Positions 1 to 12,430 of a stretch of 64,000 bases of DNA are shown piece after piece. The notes under the pieces were generated by a model. That model was not told where the DNA came from. It saw nothing but the letters and a program-made list of their open reading frames with translations, and searched no databases. The stretch is from Carnegiea gigantea (lineage: Eukaryota > Streptophyta > Magnoliopsida > Caryophyllales > Cactaceae): assembly GCA_029747015.1 (NCBI GenBank), contig JAKOGI010002401.1, positions 1-64,000 on the forward strand. The letters run 5' to 3'. Positions within the stretch are counted from its first letter, which is position 1, and each line of letters starts with the position of its first letter. A program made the translations under genes and the position numbers.

Positions 1-72
1 TATATATGTATGTATGTATATGCATATGTGTGTGTGTATATGTATATATATATATTTATACATATGTGTGGT
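1..72. repeat. TA/TG microsatellite
   Basis: Alternating purine-pyrimidine simple repeat of (TATG)n, (TG)n and (TA)n runs at the window edge. It resembles the much longer block at 4568-7040. No coding content. Confidence 0.9.
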
Positions 73-77
73 GCCCC

Positions 78-3000
78 TGTAACACCCCCAACCTCACGCG
101 GGTTGAGTTACACGCCACAGCCTTCCTCTGGGGAAAGACTGTTAAGGTAACTTGCTTAAACCTATTTGAAACATAATCTATTGAGACTTAATATTTAAAA
201 CTTAAGCCACTATAACATAATTGGGTCTTCAGTTTAACCCTAGGGTTAGGAATGTTAGGATTTTCTTAATTTCTGGAGCAAAACGGACAGAGCTTTCCCT
301 GAAAACTGACCATTTCCCCCGGTCTAAGCCTTACATTGCATCCCTGCAATACAAAAAGGTACTAAATAACGCCAACAACTCTACGGCTACACGCCAGAGT
401 TCACAACTCTACAGGCCACACGCCCGGAGTATACAAAGCTTTCTATTTTTCATAAACCTTACAAAAGATAAATTATTGCATAACCTTACAAACATAGTCA
501 ATATTACATAGTCACGTCATAATCAAACCAAGCAAGTCCATCCTTGTTGCACTCCATGCGTCAATCACATACCTGTGGATCTGGGAAAAAGGGGAAAAGT
601 AATGGGAATGAGCAACCACCGCTCAGTGAGTAAACCCTCTCTCCCAAAACATACCTAAAATACATATTAACTTACGCAAGCCTTTCGTAATTCATTTTAG
701 TTGAAGAGCTTTCACATAATACATCATATTCGAACCATAAACCGAGTGAGGGAATAGTCATACCAAAAGGCTTAACTTTAGAAGAAACCGTAATGCGTTG
801 ACTTAACGTAATAAAGTTATGTAAACCCAGAAACATAGCATAAAAGGGGGGTTTTACACATAAGTTTCACTTATCGAAAATCATACATAGTAACTTATTC
901 ACGTAAATGAGGAGACTAGACTCTTAGAAGTATTTTGTTACTGCCATCGCTAGTCGGCCAAACTCGTGCGGCAACATACGCCTATCCGGACAGACATCAT
1001 ACTGCGCTGAGACATAATTTTCATACTTAGACTTCAGGCGGGAATCAAACCACCATCCCTGAATCTATCATAACGTAACATATGTGATACCAGGCGGGAA
1101 CTAAGCCACCATCCCTGGGTCTCAGACTTAAGCTTAAAGTTTCTAGAGTAGCTCCTCCACGTACACATAGACATAAACATAACCATTCGTACACATACAT
1201 ACTTATACGTATTCATATATATATCTTAGGAACTTATAACATTCATACACATACATACTTAGTAGACAAACATACTTATACTTATTCATATATAGGTTTT
1301 ATGAACTTAAAACATGAAAACATAATTTTCTTACAACTTTAGCTTTAGGCAAACAACAAGAAAGGCCTCTTAGAAACATGGCGAGTATACTAACTCACGA
1401 TTCAAAACTTAGTAGTTACTAGTGTGCACTTGAAAACTAGGATTCGTAAATAATCACCTTCAGTTGCCCTTTTTACACTCATTATAATCTTTCAAACGCA
1501 AAGGGTGAACATGATACAAGCCAAGTTTACTAACTCATAAATCGATTTCGTGGATAGTTTAAAGGCTTTTCATAATCGAAATAAATTTGCTAACGTGTAA
1601 ACTAACTTCGTAAAATACGTTTATGAATTCGAAAAATGACTTCGTTTCTAACTTAAAAGCTTCGTATAAACGTAATTAGTTCGCTAAATCGTAAAACGAT
1701 TTCGTTTTCAACTTAAAAGCTTCTTAATAACGTAATACGTTTGTTAGTTTGTAAAACGTCTTCGTTTTAAACTTACAAGCTTCTTAGAATCAAAATAAGA
1801 TTTGTTAGCATGTAAATCGGCTTCATAAATAACTTAAAGACTTCTTATAACGTAAATTGTTTACTAAATCATAAAACGATATAGTTTCTAACTTAAATGC
1901 TTCGTGTAAATGTAAAACGACTGCTAACTCATAAAACGACTTCTTTTAAACGTAATATGTCTGCTAAATCGTAAATCGAAACTCGTTAGAAACATAACGT
2001 GTTTAGTTAATGCTTAATTCAACTAAGTTCGAAGCTTAAAAGCTTCTCATAAACGTTATGAGTCTATTAACACATAAAACGACTTCCTTTGAAACTTCAA
2101 AGCTTCTTAAAAATGTAATAAGCTTGTTAAGTCATAAAACGATTTCATTTCTAACTTAAAAGTTTCATATAAACGTAATACGGCTCCTAACTCGCAAAAG
2201 GACTTCGTTTTTAACTTAAGAAACTTCTTATAAACATAAAACGTTTGCTAATTTGTAAAACGACTTCATTTTTGCCTTAAAAGTTTCGTATAAACGTAAT
2301 ACGTTCATTAACTTGTAAAACGACTTCACTTTAAATTTAAAGTTTCTTATAAACGTAACACGTTTACTAAATCGTAAAACGACTTAGTTTCTAACTCAAA
2401 TGCTTCGTGTAGACGTAATAAGTTTACTAAATCGTAAAATGACTTCGTTTTTAACTTAAGGGCTCTTTATAAACATAATAAGGTTGCCTAATCATAAAAC
2501 GACTTTGATTCTAACTTGAAAGCTTCATATAAGCGTACTAGGGTTGCTAAATCATAACTTAGATACTTAGTTAGCAATAAGTGTAAGCTAGATTCGTTTG
2601 AAAACTCCATTCTAAACTCAAGACGGGTGTGAGGATAAACTAAAGGCTTAAAATGTTCCCAAACGATCTTCAATGCTAACTGGTTTGATATGAAAATCGA
2701 AAGCAACTTAAGAGAGTTATATGCAATTCTAAATCATGGAAGCCACCATTTTAAAACATCTGGCAACCTTTCAAGAATACATTGGTGCTGCCCTAGCATA
2801 GCAATGCTTAATTCATTCGTTTGCCCACACATACAACGAATTCATACAACAACAATCCAATCTACCAATTCAGTAAACTTATCCATATAATTATTATTCG
2901 AAATCCTTAAAATATGAGGGATTAAAGGTTTACCCACCTCGAATTCAAGCTATATGCGGGCAAATTGGCTAGATTGAAGCTAAATTTCGAACTCCACACT

Positions 3001-3412
3001 CCCAGAAAATCTGCTGACTTCGCGTGAGGTTCGAATCACCACCAAACCAAAACCCTAACTCAATTTTTCTGAGAAATTAAACACAATTAGGAAGAATCTA
3101 GGTCAAGAATGCAATTTATAGATGAAGGAGGAGTTCGAAATCACCTTGCATGCACCGAGGTTGCCGGGTGTTCAGCTCGTACACGCCCAGAATCAGCCCA
3201 ATCGTGGCTGATTCTCGTCCCACCGCACGGAATCAAGGCCATCGGCACCTGGGTTGGTCGGGTTTGCGGCAGTGGAACGAAGAAGAACAGGCAGCAGGGC
3301 TAGGGTTTGGGACTAAGGGTCATCGCGGGAAGAAGAAGAAGAGTGGGAAGGCCATGGGGGTCAGGGTTTCACGCAGAGGGGGAGGGAGAAGCAGGCTCAC
3401 GGGGGGGTGTCA
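78..3412 (-). mobile_element. Long LTR-like segment, probably a solo LTR of a Ty3/gypsy chromovirus (Tekay/Del-like)
   Basis: The segment opens with tgtaacaccccc and closes with gggggtgtca, the inverted TG...CA termini typical of long plant gypsy LTRs. Landmarks are shared, in the same order, with the segment at 9033-12310: a ctcagtgagtaa-like motif (about 622; ctcagtacatgc at about 10283), a gattaaaggtttacccacc motif (about 2920; gattaaggttactcac at about 11680) and a TTTATA box close to the right end (about 3115; about 11943). This places the sense strand on the minus strand. No PBS, PPT or pol lies next to it and no target duplication is visible, so a solo or truncated LTR fits best. The family assignment is from remembered LTR architecture only. 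Short ORFs inside, such as 3150-3458, look like chance. Confidence 0.45.
1500..2570. repeat. About 60-bp degenerate minisatellite, roughly 16-17 copies
   Basis: Each unit carries three landmarks in fixed order: acttaaaagcttc, taaacgtaat and gtaaaacgacttcg. The block acttaaaagc starts at 1651 and 1711, with variants at 1771, 1832 and 1891, giving a period near 60 bp. One copy near 1921-1980 is shortened, which shifts the register, after which the period resumes to about 2560. Units differ by many substitutions, so the array is old. It lies inside the LTR-like segment at 78-3412. Confidence 0.8.
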
Positions 3413-3837
3413 CGTGTGTGGTATGACAAAATTAGCCCCGCTTCCCCCCCTTTTTTGATTCAATTCTACCACAAAACTTCAACCTATTGTATTAATAATC
3501 GAATACCCGGGCCTCTAATCTTAAACCGAATTTCTAAATATAATCCTTGGTCAGCTTACTGGTCCTTTGATTATATTAAGGATCGATTTAGTAAATTACA
3601 GAACTATTACCAAGGTTCAACAATCTGATCGTATTTGGGAATTGCTTTTGTTGAAGTTTCAAGGAATCGAAGGCTTGTCTTGTTACACAACTTTAGGAAA
3701 TTTATTTTTGGAATCTAAAGTTGAATAGATCAATAACTTAGGCGATATGGCAGTTGTAGGTTGGTGGATATTAAAATAAAATTTTTCCAACGCAATAGGC
3801 ATAATATTTGATAAGCAAGTACGACAAAAATGCAGGT
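3413..3837. other. Unassigned non-coding spacer
   Basis: Between the LTR-like segment and the Cassandra element. There is a C-rich run near 3440-3455 and otherwise AT-rich sequence. I see no conserved domain, repeat or RNA gene. Confidence 0.5.
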
Positions 3838-4567
3838 CTCATAGCCTTGACCCCTCTCGGTCGTAGGTCTTACCTATAACGGCTTCAAGGATCGACGACT
3901 AGCCCCACAAATCATCACAAGTCTTTCCGACGTGTTTTGTCCTCGCTCATAGGGTGCGCGGGAAACTTCCCAGAAGGTCACCTGTCCTAAGATTGTTGCC
4001 CAGAAAGCACGCTTAACTGTGGAGTTCTTAAGAATGGGCTTTCCGAAAAGAAAGGTGCACCTTTGGTGGTGCAAGTAGTTACTTCGACTCTTTTAAGCCA
4101 CACTCAGGGTGTTACAATCACCCCCACTTGAAGTGCACAATGTCTTCGTTGTGCCTTACTAACTGCCAGACTTACGAGTCCCCTTGACCGGCGGTCCACA
4201 CCCAGTATCTTTGCCCCGCCAGTTGACTGCCCATGGGCTCTCCATCCACTGGCGCTGCTTACGGTCGCGGGTCAGCTCTAATACCATCTGTAGTGCCCCG
4301 ACCCCTCTCGGTCGCAGGTCTTACCAATAACGGCTTCAAGGATTGACCGCTGGCCCCACAAATTATCACAAGTCCTTCCGGCGTATTTCGTCCTCGCTCA
4401 CACGCTGCTCGGGAAACTTTCCAGGAGGTCACCCATCCTAAGATTGCTCCCCAGCAAGCACGCTTAACTATGGAATTCTTAAGAGTGGGCTTCCCGAAAA
4501 GAAAGGTGCACCTTTGGTGATATAAGTAGTCACTTCGATCCGTTTAAGCCACACTTAGGGTGTTACA
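3838..4567 (-). mobile_element. Cassandra TRIM retrotransposon, complete (LTR-internal-LTR)
   Basis: Two 279-bp LTRs (3838-4116 and 4289-4567) flank a 172-bp internal domain, exactly the unit sizes seen at 41752-43334. The right LTR runs from tgtagtgccccgacc to agggtgttaca. On the minus strand the internal domain starts with gatggtattagagctg, an initiator-Met tRNA primer site with one change, and ends with a caagtgggggtgat purine tract. Each LTR contains the 5S rRNA-like block that defines Cassandra. The element has no ORF and must be mobilised by another element's proteins. The left LTR terminus is eroded, and I see no target duplication: the right flank is acatg, already inside the microsatellite. 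Confidence 0.88.
4421..4480 (-). promoter_or_regulatory. 5S rRNA-derived internal Pol III promoter in Cassandra LTR
   Basis: Read on the minus strand this contains gttaagcgtgcttg (5S box A region) and gatgggtgacctcctgg (box C), separated as in 5S rRNA. The rest of the 5S molecule is poorly preserved, so it is a promoter remnant and not a 5S gene. The left LTR has the equivalent block near 3970-4030 with more changes. Confidence 0.75.
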
Positions 4568-4705
4568 ACATGTGTATATATACATATACATATATATATA
4601 TATATAGTATCAGTATTATATATATATTATATTACTTATAATATATCTATACACAACACACACACATACACTATATAAATATATATGTATACATATATAA
4701 TATAT

Positions 4706-4751
<46 letters not shown>

Positions 4752-4816
4752 TATATATATCTATATACATTTATATGTGTGTATGTGTGTGTATATATAT
4801 ATAAAAATTTTAATTA

Positions 4817-4883
<67 letters not shown>

Positions 4884-5344
4884 TATATATTCACATATGT
4901 ACATGTATATATACATCACACACACACACACACACATCATCTATATAGATTTGTGCGTACGTTTTTATGTCTCTATATACATATATATATATATATATAT
5001 CTATATATATATATATATATATGATATATAAATATATATATATATATATCTGTTGTGTGTGTGTGTGTGTGTGTGTGCGTGTGTGTGTGTAATATATATA
5101 ATATATATATATATATATCTATATATATATATATATATATCTCATATATCTACTCATATACTATCATACCTTATATATATATCTACTAATCTATCTATCT
5201 CTCTATACTCTCTATATATATATACTCTTGAGTACTTTCCAGTGCTATCTGTAGCGTGTGTGTGTGTGGGGTGCTATATATATATAATATATATATATCA
5301 TATATATATTAATATAGGTGTGTGTGTTATATCTCTATATATCG

Positions 5345-5388
<44 letters not shown>

Positions 5389-5482
5389 GTTGTATAATAT
5401 ATGTATATATATATTAATTATATATCTATATATAGTATGTAGTCTATATATATACTGTATCACATATACGATATATATTATC

Positions 5483-5519
<37 letters not shown>

Positions 5520-5596
5520 CTTAGTATATATGTATATATGCATATATTCTATCTATATATATATATATCTATATATATATATAGATATCTGTTGTG

Positions 5597-5627
<31 letters not shown>

Positions 5628-5753
5628 ATGCATATGTATGTCTATATTTCGATATTTGTATGTTTGTGTGTATTATCTATCTATTATATTATCTATATAT
5701 ATGTTTTATCATATATGTATCACCACACGTATGATATATATATATATATATAG

Positions 5754-5786
<33 letters not shown>

Positions 5787-6595
5787 ATATATATATTATA
5801 TATATATATTATATCTATATAGACACACACATCACAATATCTATAATATATAGAACATACATATGCACACACACTACCCCCACACCACATATATAGTAAT
5901 ATATATATATATATTATATATAGATATATAAGATGATAGTATATATATATCTGTATATTATACCATATACATATATACTAACTATATTATATACCTACAT
6001 ACATATATGTATATATTATATAATATATATAGATATATATATATATATATAATATCTTACGTAATGTATAACATATATATATATACCATATATTATATAT
6101 ATATATATATATAATTCTATAGTATATATATATATATGATCTATAGGGGATATATATATATCTGCCTGTATAATATCGATATGTATATTATACCTATATA
6201 TATATATATATTATATATATAGATATATATTATATATATATCATTCTATATATATATATTGTGTGTATATATATTATTGTATAATATATTATATTATATC
6301 TCTGTATCTATCTCTATAGTATATCTATCATTCATTATATATATATATATATATTCTATATAGCTACTAGGTGTATATAATATATTATGTATGTATGTAT
6401 ATATGTATACAGATACGTATATTATATCTCACTCATCTCGATCTATATATATCTTATATAATATTATATATATATTACATGCCATATGTGTATTGCATAT
6501 ATATATATCTATAGTATATCTATATATATATATTATATATAGATATATATATATATTGGTCCTAATATGTCTATCATCTCATGTTCTTTATATAC

Positions 6596-6637
<42 letters not shown>

Positions 6638-7040
6638 ATATATGTATGTACTTTTATATATATATACTATATATGTGTATCTATATCTATATCTATATAT
6701 CTATATATATATATATCTCTTGATATATATATGTTGTGTGTGTGATATATATATCTATATATATATATTATATCTATCATATATATATATATGTGTATCT
6801 ATCCATATGTATGTGTATATAATATATTATATCTCGATCTCTACTCTATCTCTCTCTATCTCTCTCTATCTCTATATCTCTACTCTCTATCTCTCTATCT
6901 ATCTTTCTCTATATATAATATATATATGCATTGTACATATACATCCATACATACATACATCCATACCTATACTATATATATAATATATCTATATTATATC
7001 TATCTTATTATTCATATATATATTTATATATATATATTTA
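4568..7040. repeat. 2.5-kb AT-rich microsatellite desert
   Basis: Almost entirely (TA)n with interspersed (TG)n/(AC)n runs (for example 4919-4936, 5054-5090 and 5592-5626) and a (CTAT/CTCT)n stretch near 6836-6905. Translations are only Ile/Tyr/Cys/Val strings and are not genes. Such tracts are prone to replication slippage and to assembly or consensus error, so the length given here may not be exact. Confidence 0.9.
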
Positions 7041-7049
7041 ATGCATGAT

Positions 7050-9032
7050 TTGTCATCTACTTGTCTTGCTTCAAGTTATTCATATATTGTGCACACCCCA
7101 AAGGGATCCACTTTAATAACGCCTTAATTAAATTATATTGCCGATATGGTTTTAGAATTAAAGTAAAATTAGCAAAAATTAAGACTAAAGTTAAGGTGTT
7201 AGAGAAACAATTGTCTACAATCCATCTTTCTTTAGTCAATGAAGTTAAACATAATGAAAAATCTGATCTATTAGTATTGCAGTTTAGCATAAAATATCAT
7301 TTCCAATACTTCAAAACAAAAATCATTTTCCACTGTAAAATATAGAAATTAAAAAAGTTGAGAAATCTTCTCGAAAATCATCAGAAAAAGTAGAGAAAGA
7401 ATAAAAGAAAGGAGATGAAATAAAATCAACACAATTTAGAGGAGTTACAAATCTGTTTACTGGAGAGCAAAATCTATAAAAATTAAACAAAAGCATAGAC
7501 ACTGTAATGGATAAAAAAGTATAGTCTGATAACAATGATGAGACGAACAATGCACAATTAGAAGCACAAGTATATCAACAAATGCACATAATTAAACTAC
7601 AGGAACTGAACTGTCATTGCTTTGAAAAAAAAAAATAGAAGAAAACTGTATTAAAAAAATATGAAAAATTGGTGAATCGTCCAGAAGACATACCTATTTA
7701 ATGAGACCCAAATATGTTCCGGCAGGACAAACAAGCAATTTTTCTTTTCAGTTCATCCCAAAGAAAACCACATCCTTTAAAGAAATTAGCCTTGCCCTAA
7801 TTAGCCAAACGGGGTACATCCTAAACACATATTGAGCTCGTAATAGACAAGAGATATATAGCATTGAAAAAGAGGTATGAATAGCATTCTGAACTTGAAT
7901 ATCTCATGGACTGCTAAAAATTTCCTAGACTATATAAAACATAGTTTTCTAGTACTATATCCGACTAGTACAACTCATTAGGTGAGGAAAGTGAGAATAT
8001 ATTAAGAATGATAGAACCAGCAATGGCTATGTTCAAACAATTATGTAAGAAAATTGAAACTAAATTCATCAGAGCTAAGCTTGGTTCTGAAGAAAAAGTT
8101 AGAGATTGGTAAAGAAATATTAATAACATAGAATTCTGGGACATAAGGTATCTGGAAAATTATATTGCCTAATTCAGTCAATATTATTACAAAATTGCGC
8201 ATAATGAAATCAATTTTTTGGTATGTTCTATGACAAATTACCTTATCCGATAATTTCATAGTCAATGAAAAATATAGTACATGGCTTGAAAAAACAAATA
8301 TCATTGGTACCCTTGGTACAAGAATTTCTTATTTAAGGAAATAGGTTAATGATCAATTTCTTGATTTCTAAAAACAAAGAAAAATGAAGAAACAATTTCT
8401 AGCTTATTGGGATACTCATCATCAAAATGGGGAAATGAACCTAAGAAGAGAAGAAAAAGAAAATTTTATAAGAAAAAGAGTTTCAACAAGCAAGGGGAGA
8501 AAATTACAAAACGAAGCATTATTACGGGTCAAGACCTAAAAAGTGAAGATTTTTTAGAAAAGCTACCTATTGTTCTGCAAAAATAGTTGTAAGTGTTGGA
8601 CATGTGGAGATGTAGGGCATTATACAAACGAATGCGAAAATACGAAGAATAACAAACTCATTGAAACTTTGGGTAGTTTAGATTATTTTGAGCTTACCAA
8701 AGAAGTAGCACCAGACTTTGCCCTGAAAAACAAAAAATGAATTGTCGAGATAGTAATGGAAGATGAATATGAAGAAAGTGATTATGAAAAACTAGCAACA
8801 TGATGAAAAGTAGCTAAATAAGTCTTGAAGACCTTCAAGGAGAAGAATATATCATAGATAAAGAGAATAAACATGTCAATGGAGATTGGGCCTTTCCTAT
8901 GATAAAGAAGATATGATCTATAAAAAGATCCATCTTTTAATAAAAGAGTATGCACGTATGTGAAGTTATAGAAGGGGATTTAGAGATAAATGACTATGAG
9001 TTTGATACTGGAGAAGTAAATCTCATTAATTG
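7050..9032 (+). pseudogene. Endogenous pararetrovirus (Caulimoviridae-type) relic: coat protein to start of protease
   Basis: Plus-strand sequence with coding character across many stops and frameshifts. The clearest mark is a CX2CX4HX4C zinc knuckle at about 8599-8640 (translates as CWTCGDVGHYTNEC), as in the C-terminus of caulimovirid coat proteins. It follows a Lys/Arg-rich stretch (about 8390-8530) and is followed by an acidic segment (about 8755-8800). The part near 9040-9110 hints at the start of the aspartic protease region, where a long LTR begins at 9033. The 5' part (7061-7550) is Lys-rich and low-complexity and cannot be assigned with confidence. It is a dead copy. Whether it belongs to the same virus family as the relic at 25.3-33.4 kb needs alignment. 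Confidence 0.55.
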
Positions 9033-12000
9033 TGCAATAGCCCAAACGTAATCCTCGTCAATTACCTTAGTTAATCTGAAAATTAAGAAAGTTTAGCGTC
9101 ACATTTCAATTCAATGCTTGAAATATTTATGTGATTGCAGGTTGAGGCAACAAAATGACATTGAAATAAGACCTAATCATGCTTTGTACAAAACCATTCA
9201 TAACGTTAATAAACAAGCAAACAAACAAATAAATAAATAAATAAACAAAAATTTTAAATTAAATTAGCTCATGTATAAAAATGGGTAAAGTTGTAATTCT
9301 TCATGAAATAAATATAATTTTCTTGCCAATGCTACATAAAGAAAACAATAAATCAGATATCCAACGTGAGATAAATGCAAGAAAATACGGGTCAGTCTAA
9401 TAATATTCTTTTAACAAAATTCAGAAAGCCATAAAAATAGTCCAAATATTAACCCCAAACTAGAAAGAAATTTTATTTTTGTAACAATAAAATTAAATTA
9501 AAAATAAGTAAAATAACTAGAGAGGGGAGGGGATTTACTTTTTTTTTTTTAAAGGGGAAAATTATCTAGACTTTCCCCTCCCAATTAACTGACATGCGCC
9601 TTTACTTCATTAAGTGTGAAAATAACCCCTCTATTTCACATCGTACATGAATCGCCCTTCCCTTACTCCTCTACCACTATGACCCCACCCCTCCAGACAC
9701 ACCTAGCCATGGCAACCTAGCTGCGCAACCGCGCTGGCAGGCGCTCGGCTACCACCAACCACTACTACCCCTTTGTCATTTTTTTTTTGAATTTTTTTTG
9801 GGCATTTGCAAGATGCGTTCCAAGACTCCCTGCAATGCCCCAAATGTACATATTTTACTGATTTCATTCCCTTCAATAGATTCACCAAAATCCTAAATGA
9901 TCAAGGCGTTACCGCCATCCAAAAAGAACAAGGCTTTGCTTGTAAATAATAAATTTAGCAACGCTAATCAATGTTTACCATCAAAAGGCATTTACACAAT
10001 CATAACCCATCAAACCATATATAAGCAGTTCTAACGTCAAACCGTTTAACTATTCCAGGGTTTACATCAAAATATAGAAACTCTTATAAAGTATATAGCT
10101 TTAACATCAAAATGTTTCATAATACAGTGCTCAAAACATCTCAGCACTGACACACCATTATTCCTTTTGTTTTGACTGTCTTACTCACTTATCACCTTCA
10201 GTCATCCTACCCGCCTGAGAGCAATTCACTGAACATTTTCCAAAAACAAGACATGAAAACATTTCGAACTGTGAGCCAAAGCTCAGTACATGCATCCTTG
10301 TATTGTTAAATGATCATTGAAAAGCTAATTGGGCTTGTACTGTAATTCATTTTAATTTTAAGATAGGGAATGTGATGAATATAAAATTGCATTGCTAATT
10401 ATTATCTGATAGTGAACACCTGGTAGCTGTTACGATCTGTGGATAGGTGTACACCTGCCAAGTCGATCGGGGGACCTAGTCTGAAGCCGCGCAGGTAACT
10501 GAAGGATAATACCCTATAACTGATAACTAATGAGGTCATTAATTATGTTGTAAATCACTGATTAATCTGATTCATTGATGTACTTACCAAAATATTATAA
10601 TTTTGATAAATACGTGCTGATTTCTAAAGATACAGACAATGAACGTACCTAGTACTTTTAATGAAATTCACTAAAATGGGATTATGCACAAAAAGGGAAG
10701 GAAATGATAGATTAGGCCGTGACTCTGCTCAAAATATCATGGTAGGAGCATATAATTAGCAAATGTTTTTATTTTCATAGATATATAAGTTAGTAAAAGA
10801 AAAGTAAAAGCACAACAAGGGCTAAAATAAATGACTCATAACTTAGTCTTCCGATCTCCGATTGAGACCCAAAACCCCAATTTTGAAAGCTTAAGAAGTC
10901 TCAAAAAACTTTCATTTAGAACGCCAAGTATGATTCCCATAATAGGGTTCCTAAAATGGGGCTAGAACAGTATGTCAGTTTTGGTCTAACCTATGCAGTT
11001 CTGGTAAAACGGCCATAACTTTTTCCACATATCTCGGATTAAGGTGATTCAAAAGGCATGTGAAAGATAACACACTGATCTATTCACCACATAATTTTTC
11101 AATGGGATAATTACCAGTATAATCACAAAACTTGCTCTGTTTTCTAAAATTTTCCAGCCTTTACTGTTATGGCTTTCTCCTCTCTTTTCGCACAATTTCC
11201 CATCCAAAATCACACCTTAAAGTCATGTAACAAGGCTTTAGTCCTTCCGATCACCATACAAAACCATCACACTCAATTTCACTTCAAAATTATGTACATC
11301 AAAGATCATTTCTCAATCAAATATACATTAATAACATGCTTGCTATTAAAGGAAGGTTAAACCTTGCATAATCAATTAAACCCTAACTTTTGGCCAACGT
11401 ACTTCCTCTTCACTTCATCCAAGATCACCAAAAATATCCTCATAACATTATTAGAGATTAAAACAACTAAAGCAAATACAAGAATCCAAGAAAAACAAAC
11501 TTCCCACTTAAAACTTGCATGATTATGAATAACCCCTAAAACCCTAACATGCTTTGAACTTCTCCCCAATTAAACACCAAAATAACTCTCATTTCTTATT
11601 AAAACATCATGATCAATAATCAAAAACATCAAAACAAGAATCAAAACTAAAATAAAAATCAAAACCAACAAGATCAAGATTAAGGTTACTCACTTCATGT
11701 TTGATAAAAGTAGAGATGGAGGTGATGTTTAGTGGTTTTGATGATGGAAGATGGTGGCTAGTGGTACTAGGGTGTAGGGGTGTCAGAGGCAACCGGGACT
11801 GGCCAAAAACTAGTTGGAAAACACCAAACAGTAGCAGCAGCTTAAGGGAGGGGGCTGCCCGTGGTAGAGAGAGAGGAGAGAGAGAGATGTGGGTTGAGTT
11901 GTTGTATTTTTTTTTTTTTGACTTGTCTCATGACTTGGCTGAATTTATACCCCCCAAAAGTAGCTTCAGCTAACTATGGTTAAGCTTATCTCATAGAAAT

Positions 12001-12310
12001 TAGCTAGATTTAAAAAGCAAACTTGTTGGGCTTCAAATTGCGCCGAACAAAGTTGGATTCGGGAATGAAATGCTTCATAACGATAACGTTTTTGCGTACT
12101 CAAATTTAAATTTTTGTAATGTTACAGAAAGCAGAATAAAATACTTAGATTATAATTGTTAGGGCCTACTATCAATTCTGTCAAAATTTTTGTTGATAAA
12201 TTAAATAGACAAATAAAATTCGAATTGCCAAGCGAGGGCCTAAATAAATTTTTCCCCGCCGAGATGAATAAATGCGAGAAATAAACATAATTTAAGGTTG
12301 GGCTATTACA
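9033..12310 (-). mobile_element. Long LTR-like segment, probably a solo LTR (Tekay/Del-like), interrupting the pararetrovirus relic
   Basis: It begins tgcaatagcccaaac and ends ggttgggctattaca, near-perfect inverted terminal motifs with TG...CA ends. Length (3.28 kb) and internal landmarks match the segment at 78-3412: ctcagtaca near 10283, gattaaggttactcac near 11680 and TTTATA near 11943. Sense would be minus strand. A poly-T run near 9540 and poly-T/A runs near 9778 may mark small insertions. Flanking duplications are not clean: aattg precedes it, but aattg on the right lies only after ctcctttc. Short ORFs inside have no recognisable product. Confidence 0.45.
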
Positions 12311-12430
12311 CTCCTTTCAATTGTTTTCATCATTTAGTTATCATTTTAATTAGGAATTATGTCTATTACCATTAGATAAAGATAGTTTGGTGCAAATGCC
12401 AAGGTTTTAATGTTGAATTTTAGTGATTGG

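Noticed and set aside
1500..2570. CRISPR-like array
   Set aside because: Units are contiguous 60-bp repeats without unique spacers and the genome is a plant.
4777..7048. Numerous Ile/Tyr/Val-rich ORFs
   Set aside because: They are translations of TA/TG microsatellites with no other support.
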